Shown here piece by piece: positions 18,937 through 27,828 of a stretch of DNA of 64,000 bases. The DNA comes from Methanobacteriota archaeon (GTDB lineage Archaea; Methanobacteriota; Methanobacteria; Methanobacteriales; Methanobacteriaceae). The position numbers and the translations under genes were made by a program. Under the pieces are notes generated by a model, which saw nothing but the letters and a program-made list of their open reading frames with translations, made no database searches and had not been told where the DNA came from. The first letter of the stretch is position 1. Each line of letters begins with the position of its first letter. The stretch is from assembly GCA_023411115.1 (NCBI GenBank), contig JAEYPF010000018.1:248001-312000 (forward strand). The letters run 5' to 3'.

Positions 18937-19374
18937 TTAAAAAGTATATATTTGTATGACTCCTTTAGCATTGGTATTGGTGATTAATAGTCCTTTTATA
19001 TTGGTGTTGTTAAAAGTGTAGTTTACATTGAGTGGTTGTGTTTCATTTGCTAGGTTAATGGTTTTTTGCTCCAGTATATTTACTGTATAGTTTGCACCGG
19101 TTGCTCCAGTTACTGGAATAGTATTTAAAATCAATATGACCACATTTGATGTGCCAATATTTGAATTCAGTTTAGTTAAGTTCTGTCCCACAATTTTAAC
19201 GTTAGTAGTTCCATTAGGAATTGTTACATTTTGTACTCCTACAAAATCTGGAGAATTCCCTGATGTTAAATTGTATTGATACAATAATTTTTCGTTACTG
19301 GCGCATCCAGATGTAAAAACAACGAGCGTCAAAAGAGCTAAAATTCCAAAAACCGCCATTCCCGATTTTTTCAT
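18937..19374 (-). CDS. Lipoprotein-like secreted hypothetical protein
   Basis: 145 aa. The N-terminus has KK, a hydrophobic stretch and then TSGCAS near residue 24, a lipobox-like Cys as in archaeal lipoproteins. The mature part is Asn/Thr/Val-rich and beta-prone, with several possible N-glycosylation sites (NVT, NLT, NGT). SD GGGGCA lies before the ATG. It starts about 50 bases after the gene at 19426-19815 and could be co-transcribed with it. Confidence 0.65.
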   Translation of the reverse strand: MKKSGMAVFGILALLTLVVFTSGCASNEKLLYQYNLTSGNSPDFVGVQNVTIPNGTTNVKIVGQNLTKLNSNIGTSNVVILILNTIPVTGATGANYTVNILEQKTINLANETQPLNVNYTFNNTNIKGLLITNTNAKGVIQIYTF

Positions 19375-19425
19375 ATAGTTGCCCCTTAATTTCTCTATTT
19401 AAAATTAAAAAAAAATATTAAATTT

Positions 19426-19815
19426 TTATTCCAATTCTAATTTAATTCCGCCTATTCTTGGTGCTAAGAAGTTGTATAGTAGGACAGCTACTGCAGTTAC
19501 TATAAATGTTCCAATGAATGCCATGATAGGCCAGACTATGATTAAGTATAGGGCACCCATAGCGGTGATTGAACCTGCAATAGAAGTAACAACATTAGCA
19601 GTCTCAGGGTTTAAACTGATAATATAAGTACTTATCTGGTGTATTGTTGACCATCCGACAATAAAATAAAGGATCCCGGCTATAAATGATATAATTGCAG
19701 CAATCACTGACACTATTAAAGAAACATCGATTAATGGTAAAGATTTTACAGTTTTAATTGTAGATTTAGTTTCCACTACCTCTTCAACTGATTTAGTTTC
19801 TTTAGTTTCTTCCAT
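19426..19815 (-). CDS. Membrane protein with three hydrophobic segments
   Basis: 129 aa. A charged Glu/Thr/Lys-rich cytoplasmic N-terminus (about 1-25) leads to membrane segments at about 30-55, 70-92 and 95-118. SD AAGGAGGTGAG sits 6 bases before the ATG. The layout resembles small DUF3566-type transmembrane proteins, but I would not assign the family on that alone. Probably first in a transcript with the lipoprotein-like gene downstream. Confidence 0.6.
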   Translation of the reverse strand: MEETKETKSVEEVVETKSTIKTVKSLPLIDVSLIVSVIAAIISFIAGILYFIVGWSTIHQISTYIISLNPETANVVTSIAGSITAMGALYLIIVWPIMAFIGTFIVTAVAVLLYNFLAPRIGGIKLELE

Positions 19816-20627
19816 TATCTCACCTCCTTTTTATTAATAATTTATATATCAAAACATAAATAATTATCTAATTTAAATGTACAATTAAAAATATAAATTA
19901 AATATTAATAAAAAACCAGAATTAAAAAAGTTTAAATCAGAAATTAGCAAGTAAAAATGAATATATAATATTTATTAGTATTATTAGAAATTCATTCACT
20001 ATAAAATAGGATTATAATCATGAGAATCCTTATTAAATAGATGAATTTTTTTATAAATCATTAAAGAAATCTTTCAATGAAGCCATTAACTGATGCACCT
20101 ATTGGAATAATCTGCGAACTTTAAACTCTATTGGGCGTTATAAACGTATAATCCGAGCAAATTAATTGAATCAGACTAGTTTAGTTAAAAATTTATTTTT
20201 AATTTTAAATTTCAAATGCTAGATCAAACCTAATTTAGAACTAGTGCTTTCTTATCTCCATATACCTAACCAACATAAGCTAATTTTAGTAATCACTAAC
20301 ATACGATCTTTTATTGATTTATAGAGCAATATTGTCATGTTAAAGCAAAATTAACCTGATTATCAACGTCTAAATAGCGAATATTTATATACAATGAGGT
20401 ATTTTAATTTAAAATAGAAAATTGTAAATATGTTGCCTGAAGTAGTACGTTTTTTAATTGTTATAACTATTTTAGGGCCTAAATAAGCTCTATTTGGATG
20501 AATTAAAATATTTGTCGCTTATTATAACTTTAAATTGACTTTTCAACTTTAAATTGAGATGTTGTCATATTCAGTTAATTGTATTTTAATTGTCTTTCAA
20601 TGTTTTTAAAGGAAATGGAGATACAAA
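19816..20627. other. Gene-free region with the second promoter-like repeat
   Basis: About 800 bases, AT-rich. It holds copy 2 of the repeat at 20317-20384. No protein frame above 50 codons with an SD is visible. Confidence 0.5.
20317..20455 (+). repeat. Copy 2 of the promoter-like repeat
   Basis: 20317-20384 matches 3651-3718 over 68 bases and runs into TTTATATAC, a good TATA box. A run of six T starts at 20450, 133 bases from the repeat start as in copy 1. The terminal hairpin is weak here. It may drive a short RNA, or serve as a distal promoter for the gene at 20628. Confidence 0.45.
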
Positions 20628-20975
20628 ATGAATAGAATTTCGAAATTAGCCCTTTTAAGTGTCATTATATTGTTTGCAGTTTTATACATCGGAACAGTGG
20701 ATCTTCAACTGGCATTAATATTGGGCTCTGTTAGCTTAGTACCATTTACAAGGAATGTGTTTGAGATAAAAAAGTATCACAACAGAAATTTATATCTGGC
20801 ATTTGCAGTAATTATTTTAACTGTAGGGATGATATCAACAGGTATCTGGGTTTTAAACCAGAAGGAAGTGCTAGATAGAATAATTATTGGGATTGCTGCA
20901 GGGATATTAATAGTATCCACCTTTCAGATAGCTTTTTCAAGCACCCGCAAGTGGGATGAAGTTAAAGTTCCTTAA
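20628..20975 (+). CDS. Small membrane protein
   Basis: 115 aa with four hydrophobic segments (about 7-25, 27-42, 55-75, 87-106) and a basic loop (IKKYHNRN) near 46-53. SD GGAG lies 8 bases before the ATG. No family is recognised. It converges on the gene at 20995 with only 19 bases between stops. Confidence 0.6.
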   Translation: MNRISKLALLSVIILFAVLYIGTVDLQLALILGSVSLVPFTRNVFEIKKYHNRNLYLAFAVIILTVGMISTGIWVLNQKEVLDRIIIGIAAGILIVSTFQIAFSSTRKWDEVKVP

Positions 20976-20994
20976 AAAGTGAACATTCCAGTTA

Positions 20995-21783
20995 TTACGG
21001 GAAAAAATGGAGTATAATAGAATTAAGTATAAATAAAAACGACATAATTCCCATAAATACCAACCCATGATATTGAATCTTTGAATTTTCATTTATTTTA
21101 GTTAAATACCATCCCATAGAAGTGAATATCAATATAAAAGATAATAATAGAGTTAATACAGCAATTGGTCCCCAAATACTATCATTTATAGTTCCATACG
21201 TCGCGGTGATGATTAAATTCAAAACACTGGAAACAATGAGTAGGAGTAGACCAATATAACCTATCATGGGAATTTTACTGTTTGAATAATCATTTAAAGA
21301 TGTTGAAACATTTTGACCTTCTTTAAATTGGTTTAACATTTCAAATAGTTTCTTGGTGTTACCAACACCGTCAGCACAGATTAGAAAATCCCCACCCAGT
21401 ATGTCTTCATTGCAGGTGATTCTAATCCAGTTCCATTTAAATTTGCGCAAAGATTTTCTTTCATATAGGCACCACCCAATAGATTTTATATTGGAGTGGT
21501 TCAGTACAAAGGACAAATCATTGTCAAGACTACAGTAGCTCATTAAAAGTTTATTTTTTTCTTTAAGGGCATTGTAATGTAATTTATCATCTTTAAAAGA
21601 TACTTCTCCCTTTGAAAAATATACTATCGGTATTCTGGCACCTAATTGTTTCATAAATGGAAAATCATCAGGTACATTGTAAAATCCAAAGTACTTTTTC
21701 CAGGATTGATGGGTTTCCTGTAGCGTGTCAAAAGCTTTTATATGATTTGTGGAGCTTATCCATATTTCTGGTTTTAAATCCAT
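20995..21783 (-). CDS. Hypothetical protein with C-terminal membrane segments
   Basis: 262 aa. The first 170 residues are soluble, Trp/Tyr-rich and may form a PH-like or small beta-sandwich domain; four hydrophobic segments follow at about 172-260. The start has only a weak AGAG upstream. No family is recognised. The arrangement (cytosolic domain, then membrane bundle) suggests a membrane-attached sensor or scaffold, which is inference. Confidence 0.55.
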   Translation of the reverse strand: MDLKPEIWISSTNHIKAFDTLQETHQSWKKYFGFYNVPDDFPFMKQLGARIPIVYFSKGEVSFKDDKLHYNALKEKNKLLMSYCSLDNDLSFVLNHSNIKSIGWCLYERKSLRKFKWNWIRITCNEDILGGDFLICADGVGNTKKLFEMLNQFKEGQNVSTSLNDYSNSKIPMIGYIGLLLLIVSSVLNLIITATYGTINDSIWGPIAVLTLLLSFILIFTSMGWYLTKINENSKIQYHGLVFMGIMSFLFILNSIILHFFP

Positions 21784-22202
21784 TTTATGAACTCTTTTTA
21801 AATGCTTAAATTTACGTGAAAATGGTGCTTTAATTCAAATATCTTTTATTAGTAAAAATAGTTTATCATATTCCAGTATTAAATTATGGTTTTCCATGAA
21901 AAAATATAATTTAAAAAATAAGGAGCCATAAATGCGCCAATGGAATGAAATTAAAATTTTAAATCTCTATTAAAATAATATTATAATAAAATGACCAGCA
22001 TAAACTTAATTAAGGCTTTAAAATGTTATACATGCTAAAATGAGTTATTTAAACCTTTTAAATTGGCATAAACTTTCAATTCCCTATTCAATTGAACATC
22101 TTTTAATATTAAGTTAAAAAATTCACATATAAAAACTTAGCCATCAAAATTAAATCAAAAAATACTTATTATATTATTTAAATAGCTACAGCCGGTGATA
22201 TA
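21784..22202. promoter_or_regulatory. Divergent spacer with the mtd promoter
   Basis: About 420 bases, very AT-rich. A TATA-like TTATTATATTATT at about 22165-22178 lies about 30 bases before the mtd ATG. No other feature is seen. Confidence 0.4.
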
Positions 22203-23033
22203 ATGGTTGTAAAAATAGGAATCATTAAATGTGGTAACATAGGTACCTCTCCAGTAATCGATTTATTACTCGATGAGAGGGCAGATAGACCAAATATAGA
22301 TACTTGTGTAATAGGTTCTGGGGCTAAGATGAACCCAGAAGAAATTGAAAAAGCTGTACCATTAATGCTTGAACAGGACAGGGATTTCGTCATATTCATA
22401 AGCCCAAACCCTGGTGCACCAGGCCCTGCTAAAGCAAGAGAATTATTATCCGCAGCAGATGTACCTGCAATCATAATTGGGGACGCTCCAGGATTAAGAG
22501 CAAAAGACGAAATGGATGAACAGGGATTAGGTTACATCATCGTCAAAGCAGACCCAATGATTGGTGCAAGAAGAGAATTCCTGGACCCAACTGAAATGGC
22601 TTCATTTAACTCCGATGTTATAAAAGTATTAGCATTAACCGGAGCATACAGAGTTGTCCAAAACACAATTGACGCTGCAGTAGCAGATGTTGAAGGTGGA
22701 AACGCTGTAGAACTTCCAAAAGTTGTAATCTCAAGGGACAAAGCTGTAGAAGCTGCTGCATTTGGTAGCCCATACGCAAAAGCAAAAGCAATGGCTGCAT
22801 ACGAAATTGCAACCAAAGTAGCTGACATCGATGTTGAAGGTTGTTTCATGACCAGAGACGCAGAAAAATACATACCAATAGTTGCATCAGCTCACGAAAT
22901 GCTTAAAGTCGCAGCAGACTTAGCTACACAAGCAAGAGAAATTGAAAAAGCTAACGACACCGTTGTAAGGACTCCTCACGGTGGAAAAGGCCAAACTCTC
23001 GCTAAATGCTGCTTAATGGAAAAACCAGAATAA
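22203..23033 (+). CDS. mtd: F420-dependent methylene-H4MPT dehydrogenase
   Basis: 276 aa, the normal length. The N-terminus VVKIGIIKCGNIGTSPVIDL and the segment ISPNPGAPGPAKARELL are diagnostic of Mtd. The enzyme reversibly oxidises methylene-tetrahydromethanopterin to the methenyl form with coenzyme F420, a core step in methanogenesis from CO2; it is soluble and forms hexamers. Codon use is more uniform than in neighbours, as expected for a very highly expressed gene. GGTGAT 5 bases before the ATG is the SD. The stop is followed by the longest hairpin array in the window, which must lie in its 3' untranslated region. Confidence 0.97.
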   Translation: MVVKIGIIKCGNIGTSPVIDLLLDERADRPNIDTCVIGSGAKMNPEEIEKAVPLMLEQDRDFVIFISPNPGAPGPAKARELLSAADVPAIIIGDAPGLRAKDEMDEQGLGYIIVKADPMIGARREFLDPTEMASFNSDVIKVLALTGAYRVVQNTIDAAVADVEGGNAVELPKVVISRDKAVEAAAFGSPYAKAKAMAAYEIATKVADIDVEGCFMTRDAEKYIPIVASAHEMLKVAADLATQAREIEKANDTVVRTPHGGKGQTLAKCCLMEKPE

Positions 23034-23044
23034 ATTGGTAAAAA

Positions 23045-23270
23045 GCGGTCTTAGGACTGCTAATTCGCTCGAAAATCTTTGATTTTCGGCGTTGAAGGAA
23101 ATTTTCAATTTCCTGAACAACGAAATCATAGATTTCGTATGCCCCAAACACCTCGGTGTTTGAGGCCGGTGAATCTCTGATTCACGGCATTCGAAATTTA
23201 CAATTTCGATGCACCGAACTCTTCTTGTTCGACGGCCGCAGAAATTCATAGAATTTCTGCTGGGGTTTTA
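23045..23270 (+). repeat. Nine-hairpin array after mtd
   Basis: Perfect or near-perfect stems: GCGGTC/GACTGC (23045), CGAAAATC/GATTTTCG (23070), GGAAATT/AATTTCC (23097), CGAAATC/GATTTCG (23121), CAAACACC/GGTGTTTG (23145), GTGAATC/GATTCAC (23169), CGAAATT/AATTTCG (23192), GAAC/GTTC (23217) and GCAGAAATTC/GAATTTCTGC (23238). Linkers also pair: CGTTG with CAACG around the third, and ATGCC with GGCAT around the fifth and sixth, giving a branched fold. A T-rich run ends it. Likely an mtd terminator or stability element built from a repeat family. Confidence 0.75.
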
Positions 23271-23487
23271 TTTTTTTAAATCCTATTTTGATCAGGTTTT
23301 AAATCAATTTTTAAATTATTTTTACTTTTTCAATAAGTTATTAATAACAATTTGCAATTAATAATGTCATTTTTTAGCCTATTTTTAAGTTAGTTATCAA
23401 AATCATTAAATATGGGGGTAATTAGATATAAAAAATAGCATAAAGGGTTTATTTAGCGAATAAAAGAGTTTTAGAAGGTATTATTGT

Positions 23488-24027
23488 ATGACTGATAAAA
23501 CAGAGCAGAAAATTTTGGGCGCTGCTTTAAAAATATTCTCTGAAAAAGGATTTAAAGGGGCCACTACAAAAGTTATAGCACAGGAATCAGAATTCAGCGA
23601 ATTAACCTTATTTAGGAAATTTGAAACTAAGGAAAATCTTTTTAATTCTGTGCTAACTGAAAATCGGGAACGTATTCTGGAAGAATTGGATTCAATATTT
23701 ATAGATAAGGAGTTTAAAAATAATAAAGACTTTTTAGAAACATTGATTAAAAATCTCACAGATTTAATGGAAAAAAACTTTGAATTTGTCAATATTCTGG
23801 TTTATAATAGACATAATGCTCCTGGGGATATACTAATGGAAATTATCACCCGTGTTTCTCAATACATAGAAGAAATATCTCCAAATGTTCAAATGGACCC
23901 TAAAATATTTGTTTTAAATGTTTTCTCCTTCTTATATTTCGTTATTTTTGACAAAAATCAGGGCCAGTTTTTTAATTATGAGAATGCTGTTGAAGAATTT
24001 ATAGATCATTATGCCAGATGTCCATAG
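23488..24027 (+). CDS. TetR-family transcriptional regulator 1
   Basis: 179 aa. The N-terminal TetR DNA-binding domain (about 1-55) is clear: KILGAALKIFSEKGFKGATT, then the recognition part ELTLFRKFETKENLF. The C-terminal ligand domain is all-helical with no recognisable signature. First of three adjacent paralogs; no enzyme or pump gene is beside it, so the target is not obvious. TAATTAGATATAA, a promoter-like word shared with the second copy, lies upstream near 23420. Confidence 0.85.
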   Translation: MTDKTEQKILGAALKIFSEKGFKGATTKVIAQESEFSELTLFRKFETKENLFNSVLTENRERILEELDSIFIDKEFKNNKDFLETLIKNLTDLMEKNFEFVNILVYNRHNAPGDILMEIITRVSQYIEEISPNVQMDPKIFVLNVFSFLYFVIFDKNQGQFFNYENAVEEFIDHYARCP

Positions 24028-24251
24028 TTTCAACAATTATTACTTATTAAAAAGTTGTAAATTAGTATTTAAGTAATAATTTTACTCTAAATGTTAGTTA
24101 GTACTTGCGATTTTCGTAATATATTATTTAACAATAATAACAACTTTATATTTTAAAATGAACTAATCAAAACTTTTAAATAAGGATTTAATTAGATATA
24201 ATTATGAATTCTTTTAATCATTAATTTAGATTGTATTTACAGTGATTATTT

Positions 24252-24794
24252 ATGGCTGGAGAAACTGAAAAGAAGATTTTGGATGCGGCTTTAAAGTTAT
24301 TCGCTGAAAAGGGGTATACTGGCGCAACTACTAGAGTTATAGCCGAAGAAGCCGGAGTTAGCGAGCTTACTTTATTCAGGAAGTTTAAAACTAAGGAAAA
24401 TCTTTTTGACGCCATCATAAATCAAAATCTTGAAAAAATGAAAATGGATTTTGCATCAATATTTACAGATAATAAGCCTGAAAGCCCCCGAGACTTCTTA
24501 GAAACAATTATCAGAAATTACATTTGGGTAATTGAAGAAAATTTTGAAGTTTTCTTTTTAGTTATTAATGACGGTGCGGGGAAATTTGACAGTGCTATAA
24601 CAGAATTTTTCAGGCAGTTTACAGAATATCTGGAAGAGAATATTACCAATAGTAAAGTAGACTATGACGCGTTTGTCCTTGCATTAACTGGATTTACTTA
24701 CATGATTTGCATTGAAAGGTATAAGGGACAGAATGTCCATAACTATGAAAAAGTAGTAGATAAATTCATAAATAACTCGGTTTTATGTGTTTAA
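24252..24794 (+). CDS. TetR-family transcriptional regulator 2
   Basis: 180 aa, clearly paralogous to its neighbours: KILDAALKLFAEKGYTGATT and the helix-turn-helix with ELTLFRKFKTKENLF. Its own promoter region contains TAATTAGATATAA near 24188. The C-terminal ligand domain has diverged from the other two copies. Likely a homodimeric repressor whose effector and target cannot be read from this locus. Confidence 0.85.
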   Translation: MAGETEKKILDAALKLFAEKGYTGATTRVIAEEAGVSELTLFRKFKTKENLFDAIINQNLEKMKMDFASIFTDNKPESPRDFLETIIRNYIWVIEENFEVFFLVINDGAGKFDSAITEFFRQFTEYLEENITNSKVDYDAFVLALTGFTYMICIERYKGQNVHNYEKVVDKFINNSVLCV

Positions 24795-24962
24795 ATAAAG
24801 TTCTTTTTTTACATTATTACAATTTTTATTTATCTGACAATATCTAATTTTATATCTATTTGACTGTAAATCAACAAAATTGTTAATAAGTTGAATGGAT
24901 ACAGTTGTAATACTGGTAAGCAGTCATTAAATAAATTTTATAAGAATTATACAAGTGGTTAT

Positions 24963-25514
24963 ATGGTCGACAAAACAGAGCAGAAAATTTTGAGCGCTGC
25001 TTTAAAACTATTTGCCGAAAACGGATACAAAGGCGCTACTACTTTGATTATAGCGGAAGAAGCAGGTTTTAGTGAAAAAACACTATTTAGAAAGTTTAAA
25101 ACTAAGGAAAACCTTTTTAATTCTGTAATTACTCAGGGCAGTGAAAAACTGGAAAAAGATTTTGAAACTTCAATATTTTTAGATAATAAATTTGAAAGTT
25201 CCAAAGATTTTTTAGGAATATTGATTAAAAATCTCGCAAAATTAACTGAAGATAACTATGAATACATTAGTTTATCAATAAATGAAAGAAACAGGGTGTC
25301 TGGAACTACAGCGGCAGAGGAAATCACATATATTCTCAGCGATTATATCCAGAAAAATATTCAAAATAAGGAAATAGACTATCAAATATTTACAGTTACA
25401 ATATTATCTTTTATTTTCAATATTATCGGTGATAAGTATCATGGACGCACTTTCATTGATATTGAAGATGCTCTAAAGAAATTTACAAATAATTCGGTGC
25501 AGTGTATTCAATAA
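24963..25514 (+). CDS. TetR-family transcriptional regulator 3
   Basis: 183 aa from the ATG at 24963, where the paralogs' conserved N-terminus begins (VDKTEQKILSAALKLFAENG). The frame is open to 24891, but those residues have no counterpart. The recognition segment is EKTLFRKFKTKENLF. The KTEQKIL opening is shared with copy 1, so these two may be the more recent duplicates. Confidence 0.83.
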   Translation: MVDKTEQKILSAALKLFAENGYKGATTLIIAEEAGFSEKTLFRKFKTKENLFNSVITQGSEKLEKDFETSIFLDNKFESSKDFLGILIKNLAKLTEDNYEYISLSINERNRVSGTTAAEEITYILSDYIQKNIQNKEIDYQIFTVTILSFIFNIIGDKYHGRTFIDIEDALKKFTNNSVQCIQ

Positions 25515-25709
25515 TCAAATTATTATTTTATTTTTATTAATTATAGGAATTATTAAACTCTATTTTTCCAAAATTTTAATTTTAAATGGGCTTTTCTTTG
25601 CTTTAATAACAATTAGCACGTTTTTCGTACAGTTTTTAGTTAAATTTATATGGGAGTCACTACTGACATATAAATGCTAACATTTGAATGGTTCAGGGGG
25701 ATGTTTTTA

Positions 25710-26219
25710 ATGGATAGAAGGTTAATAGTAGGAATTTTGGTTGCAATAATAGTGATAGTAGGTCTTGGGGCATATGTAAGTATTCAAAACCCGGGAGCTA
25801 TGCAATTAGGGCTTACAAATGGATCTAATGGAACAGATAGCTTAAATGGCGTTAATTCCGGTGTAAATCAAAATTCAAACAATCAAATAAACCAGAATGC
25901 TGGTTCAGGTAAACAAAACGTAAGTGCAAAAAGAGTAATTTGTCCAGGATGTCATGGTACTGGATGGGATTACTGTATGGGCTGTCACGGAACAGGCCTT
26001 GAAACATGCAGTGCCTGTGGTGGAGATGGGACAAAAGTGAGTTATATCTATATTAATGGTAAAAAAGTTGCTATGAAGCAAATATGTATTAAATGCCACG
26101 GTGCTGGGAAAATCAAATGTACAATCTGCGGAGGTACCGGCGGTAAAACCAAATGCGGTGCCTGCGGTGGCGATGGTTACATAGATCCTGGAGATAAAGG
26201 ATATTCAGGCGGACAATAG
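25710..26219 (+). CDS. Membrane-anchored DnaJ-type zinc-finger protein
   Basis: 169 aa from the ATG at 25710, placed 9 bases after GGGGG. One N-terminal membrane segment (about 4-24) is followed by an Asn/Ser/Gly-rich linker and then six CxxCxGxG motifs: CPGCHGTG, CMGCHGTG, CSACGGDG, CIKCHGAG, CTICGGTG and CGACGGDG. DnaJ has four such motifs binding two zinc ions; here there is no J domain. The zinc part would face the outside. It may bind metal or hold unfolded surface proteins; the role is inferred. Confidence 0.75.
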   Translation: MDRRLIVGILVAIIVIVGLGAYVSIQNPGAMQLGLTNGSNGTDSLNGVNSGVNQNSNNQINQNAGSGKQNVSAKRVICPGCHGTGWDYCMGCHGTGLETCSACGGDGTKVSYIYINGKKVAMKQICIKCHGAGKIKCTICGGTGGKTKCGACGGDGYIDPGDKGYSGGQ

Positions 26220-26378
26220 CCTCGAAATTTGAGATTAGTCTCTATTTTTTTCTTTTCCCTATTTTATTTGTTTAAAAGCTTATTTTTTTATAAATTGATC
26301 ATTTAAATATAATTAAATCAGATAAATAAACAACAAATATCCAATTTATCTAAGTCGCGTTTTAATGTAGGTGAATCT

Positions 26379-27593
26379 ATGATTGAAAAACTAATCGAAA
26401 GGTTCTTTGAAGCTGCAAGCATGCAGCGGTGGAATGACCATATAAGACCTGTTGAATTAACAGAACTGGACAAACAGGCCCACAAAATGGTCATAGCCTA
26501 TGTCATTGCCAAAATTGAAGAAGATAGAAAAGGCGAAGGTCACATCAACTGGTTAAATCTTATAGAAAGTTTTATTTTCGAATTCCTTTACAGACTGGTT
26601 TTAACAGATATAAAACCGCCGGTATTTCACAGAATGATGGCAGAAAAACGTCAAGAATTAAATAATCACGTTTTAAACGTGCTTAAAGATGACTTAGATA
26701 ATTTAAATGGTAGTGAATTCAGGCAAAAATTTGAAAATTATTTTTCTCGAAATGAAAATACTCTCGAACGGAGAATACTTCGAGCTGCACATTATTTGGC
26801 AACAAACTGGGAATTTAAAATTATATATAACTCAGCCCCTTTTATCTATGGAATAGAGAAAACAAAGGAGAATATTGAAAATCAGATTGAAGATCATTAT
26901 GATTTAATTGGTGTTCAAAAAATTCTCCTTGGAAAGAAATCCTATGGATTTGTAGATCTTTGCGGGCAGCTACGTTTCCAAAAACGATGGGCTCATTCGC
27001 CTCGAATACCTGAAACTTCAGTTCTGGGGCACATGTTGATAGTGGCAATAACCGCTTATTTGTGCACAATTGAAATGGAACCGGTTCCCTGCGAGAAAAG
27101 AATCTACAATAATTTCTTCGCAGGTTTATTCCATGATTTACCAGAAGTATCAACCAGGGACATTATTTCCCCAATTAAAAATGCAGCAGCTGATTTAGAG
27201 GATATAATTAAAGATTATGAAAACGAAAGGATGAAAGAAGAAATACTGCCGCTAATTCCCAAACCATGGCATGGTGAGATGAAATACTTCACCGAGAATG
27301 AATTTGAAAATAGGATTCTTGAAGGCGGCCACGGACTTCAAAAAGGGATTAAATTTAAAGATTTAAATAAGAAATACAATAAAAATGAATATTCTCCACT
27401 TGATGGGAAGTTAATAAAGGCATGTGATAAGCTTGCTGCATTTATTGAGACTAATTTATCCATAGAATATGGTATAACTTCTAGATATCTTGAAGAGGGT
27501 AGGGAAAATATTTACAATTCCTATAAAAATAAAATAATTTCCGGAACTGATTTTGGAAGGATTTTCAATTATTTTTACAAGAAAAAGTGGTGA
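26379..27593 (+). CDS. HD-domain phosphohydrolase (YfbR-like)
   Basis: 404 aa. Two helical halves; the second has HD metal ligands: His in RWAHSPRIPETSVLGH, the His-Asp pair in FHDLPEVSTRD and a late Asp in IKACDKLAAFIE. The spacing and the PETS motif match YfbR/YpgQ-type HD hydrolases, often 5'-nucleotidases. The N-terminal 190 residues resemble a degenerate repeat of the same fold. SD AGGTGA lies before the ATG. Single gene. Confidence 0.78.
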   Translation: MIEKLIERFFEAASMQRWNDHIRPVELTELDKQAHKMVIAYVIAKIEEDRKGEGHINWLNLIESFIFEFLYRLVLTDIKPPVFHRMMAEKRQELNNHVLNVLKDDLDNLNGSEFRQKFENYFSRNENTLERRILRAAHYLATNWEFKIIYNSAPFIYGIEKTKENIENQIEDHYDLIGVQKILLGKKSYGFVDLCGQLRFQKRWAHSPRIPETSVLGHMLIVAITAYLCTIEMEPVPCEKRIYNNFFAGLFHDLPEVSTRDIISPIKNAAADLEDIIKDYENERMKEEILPLIPKPWHGEMKYFTENEFENRILEGGHGLQKGIKFKDLNKKYNKNEYSPLDGKLIKACDKLAAFIETNLSIEYGITSRYLEEGRENIYNSYKNKIISGTDFGRIFNYFYKKKW

Positions 27594-27828
27594 ATTCAAT
27601 TATTTTTGATAATCAATTCATTATTAAATCTACTAAATTATATTTTAAATCTTCCTAAATTTTAAAATATTTTTTAAGGTATTTCATAAGGTAATGCGGC
27701 ATACAATTCCTTTTAAATTCTCTTTTTTGGACATAAAAATCACTTAAATTTCCTTAAAAAATTAATAAATTATTACATGGTCTTGTTTTCCAAACATTTA
27801 TAAGTTCTGATATATAATCTGGAATCTA

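Noticed and set aside
22532..22873. 113-aa antisense frame in mtd
   Set aside because: The opposite strand of the highly conserved mtd gene; such frames come from its codon bias.
23045..23270. Possible CRISPR array
   Set aside because: Units are different palindromes with 3-12 base linkers; there is no constant repeat, no 30-40 base spacers and no cas gene.
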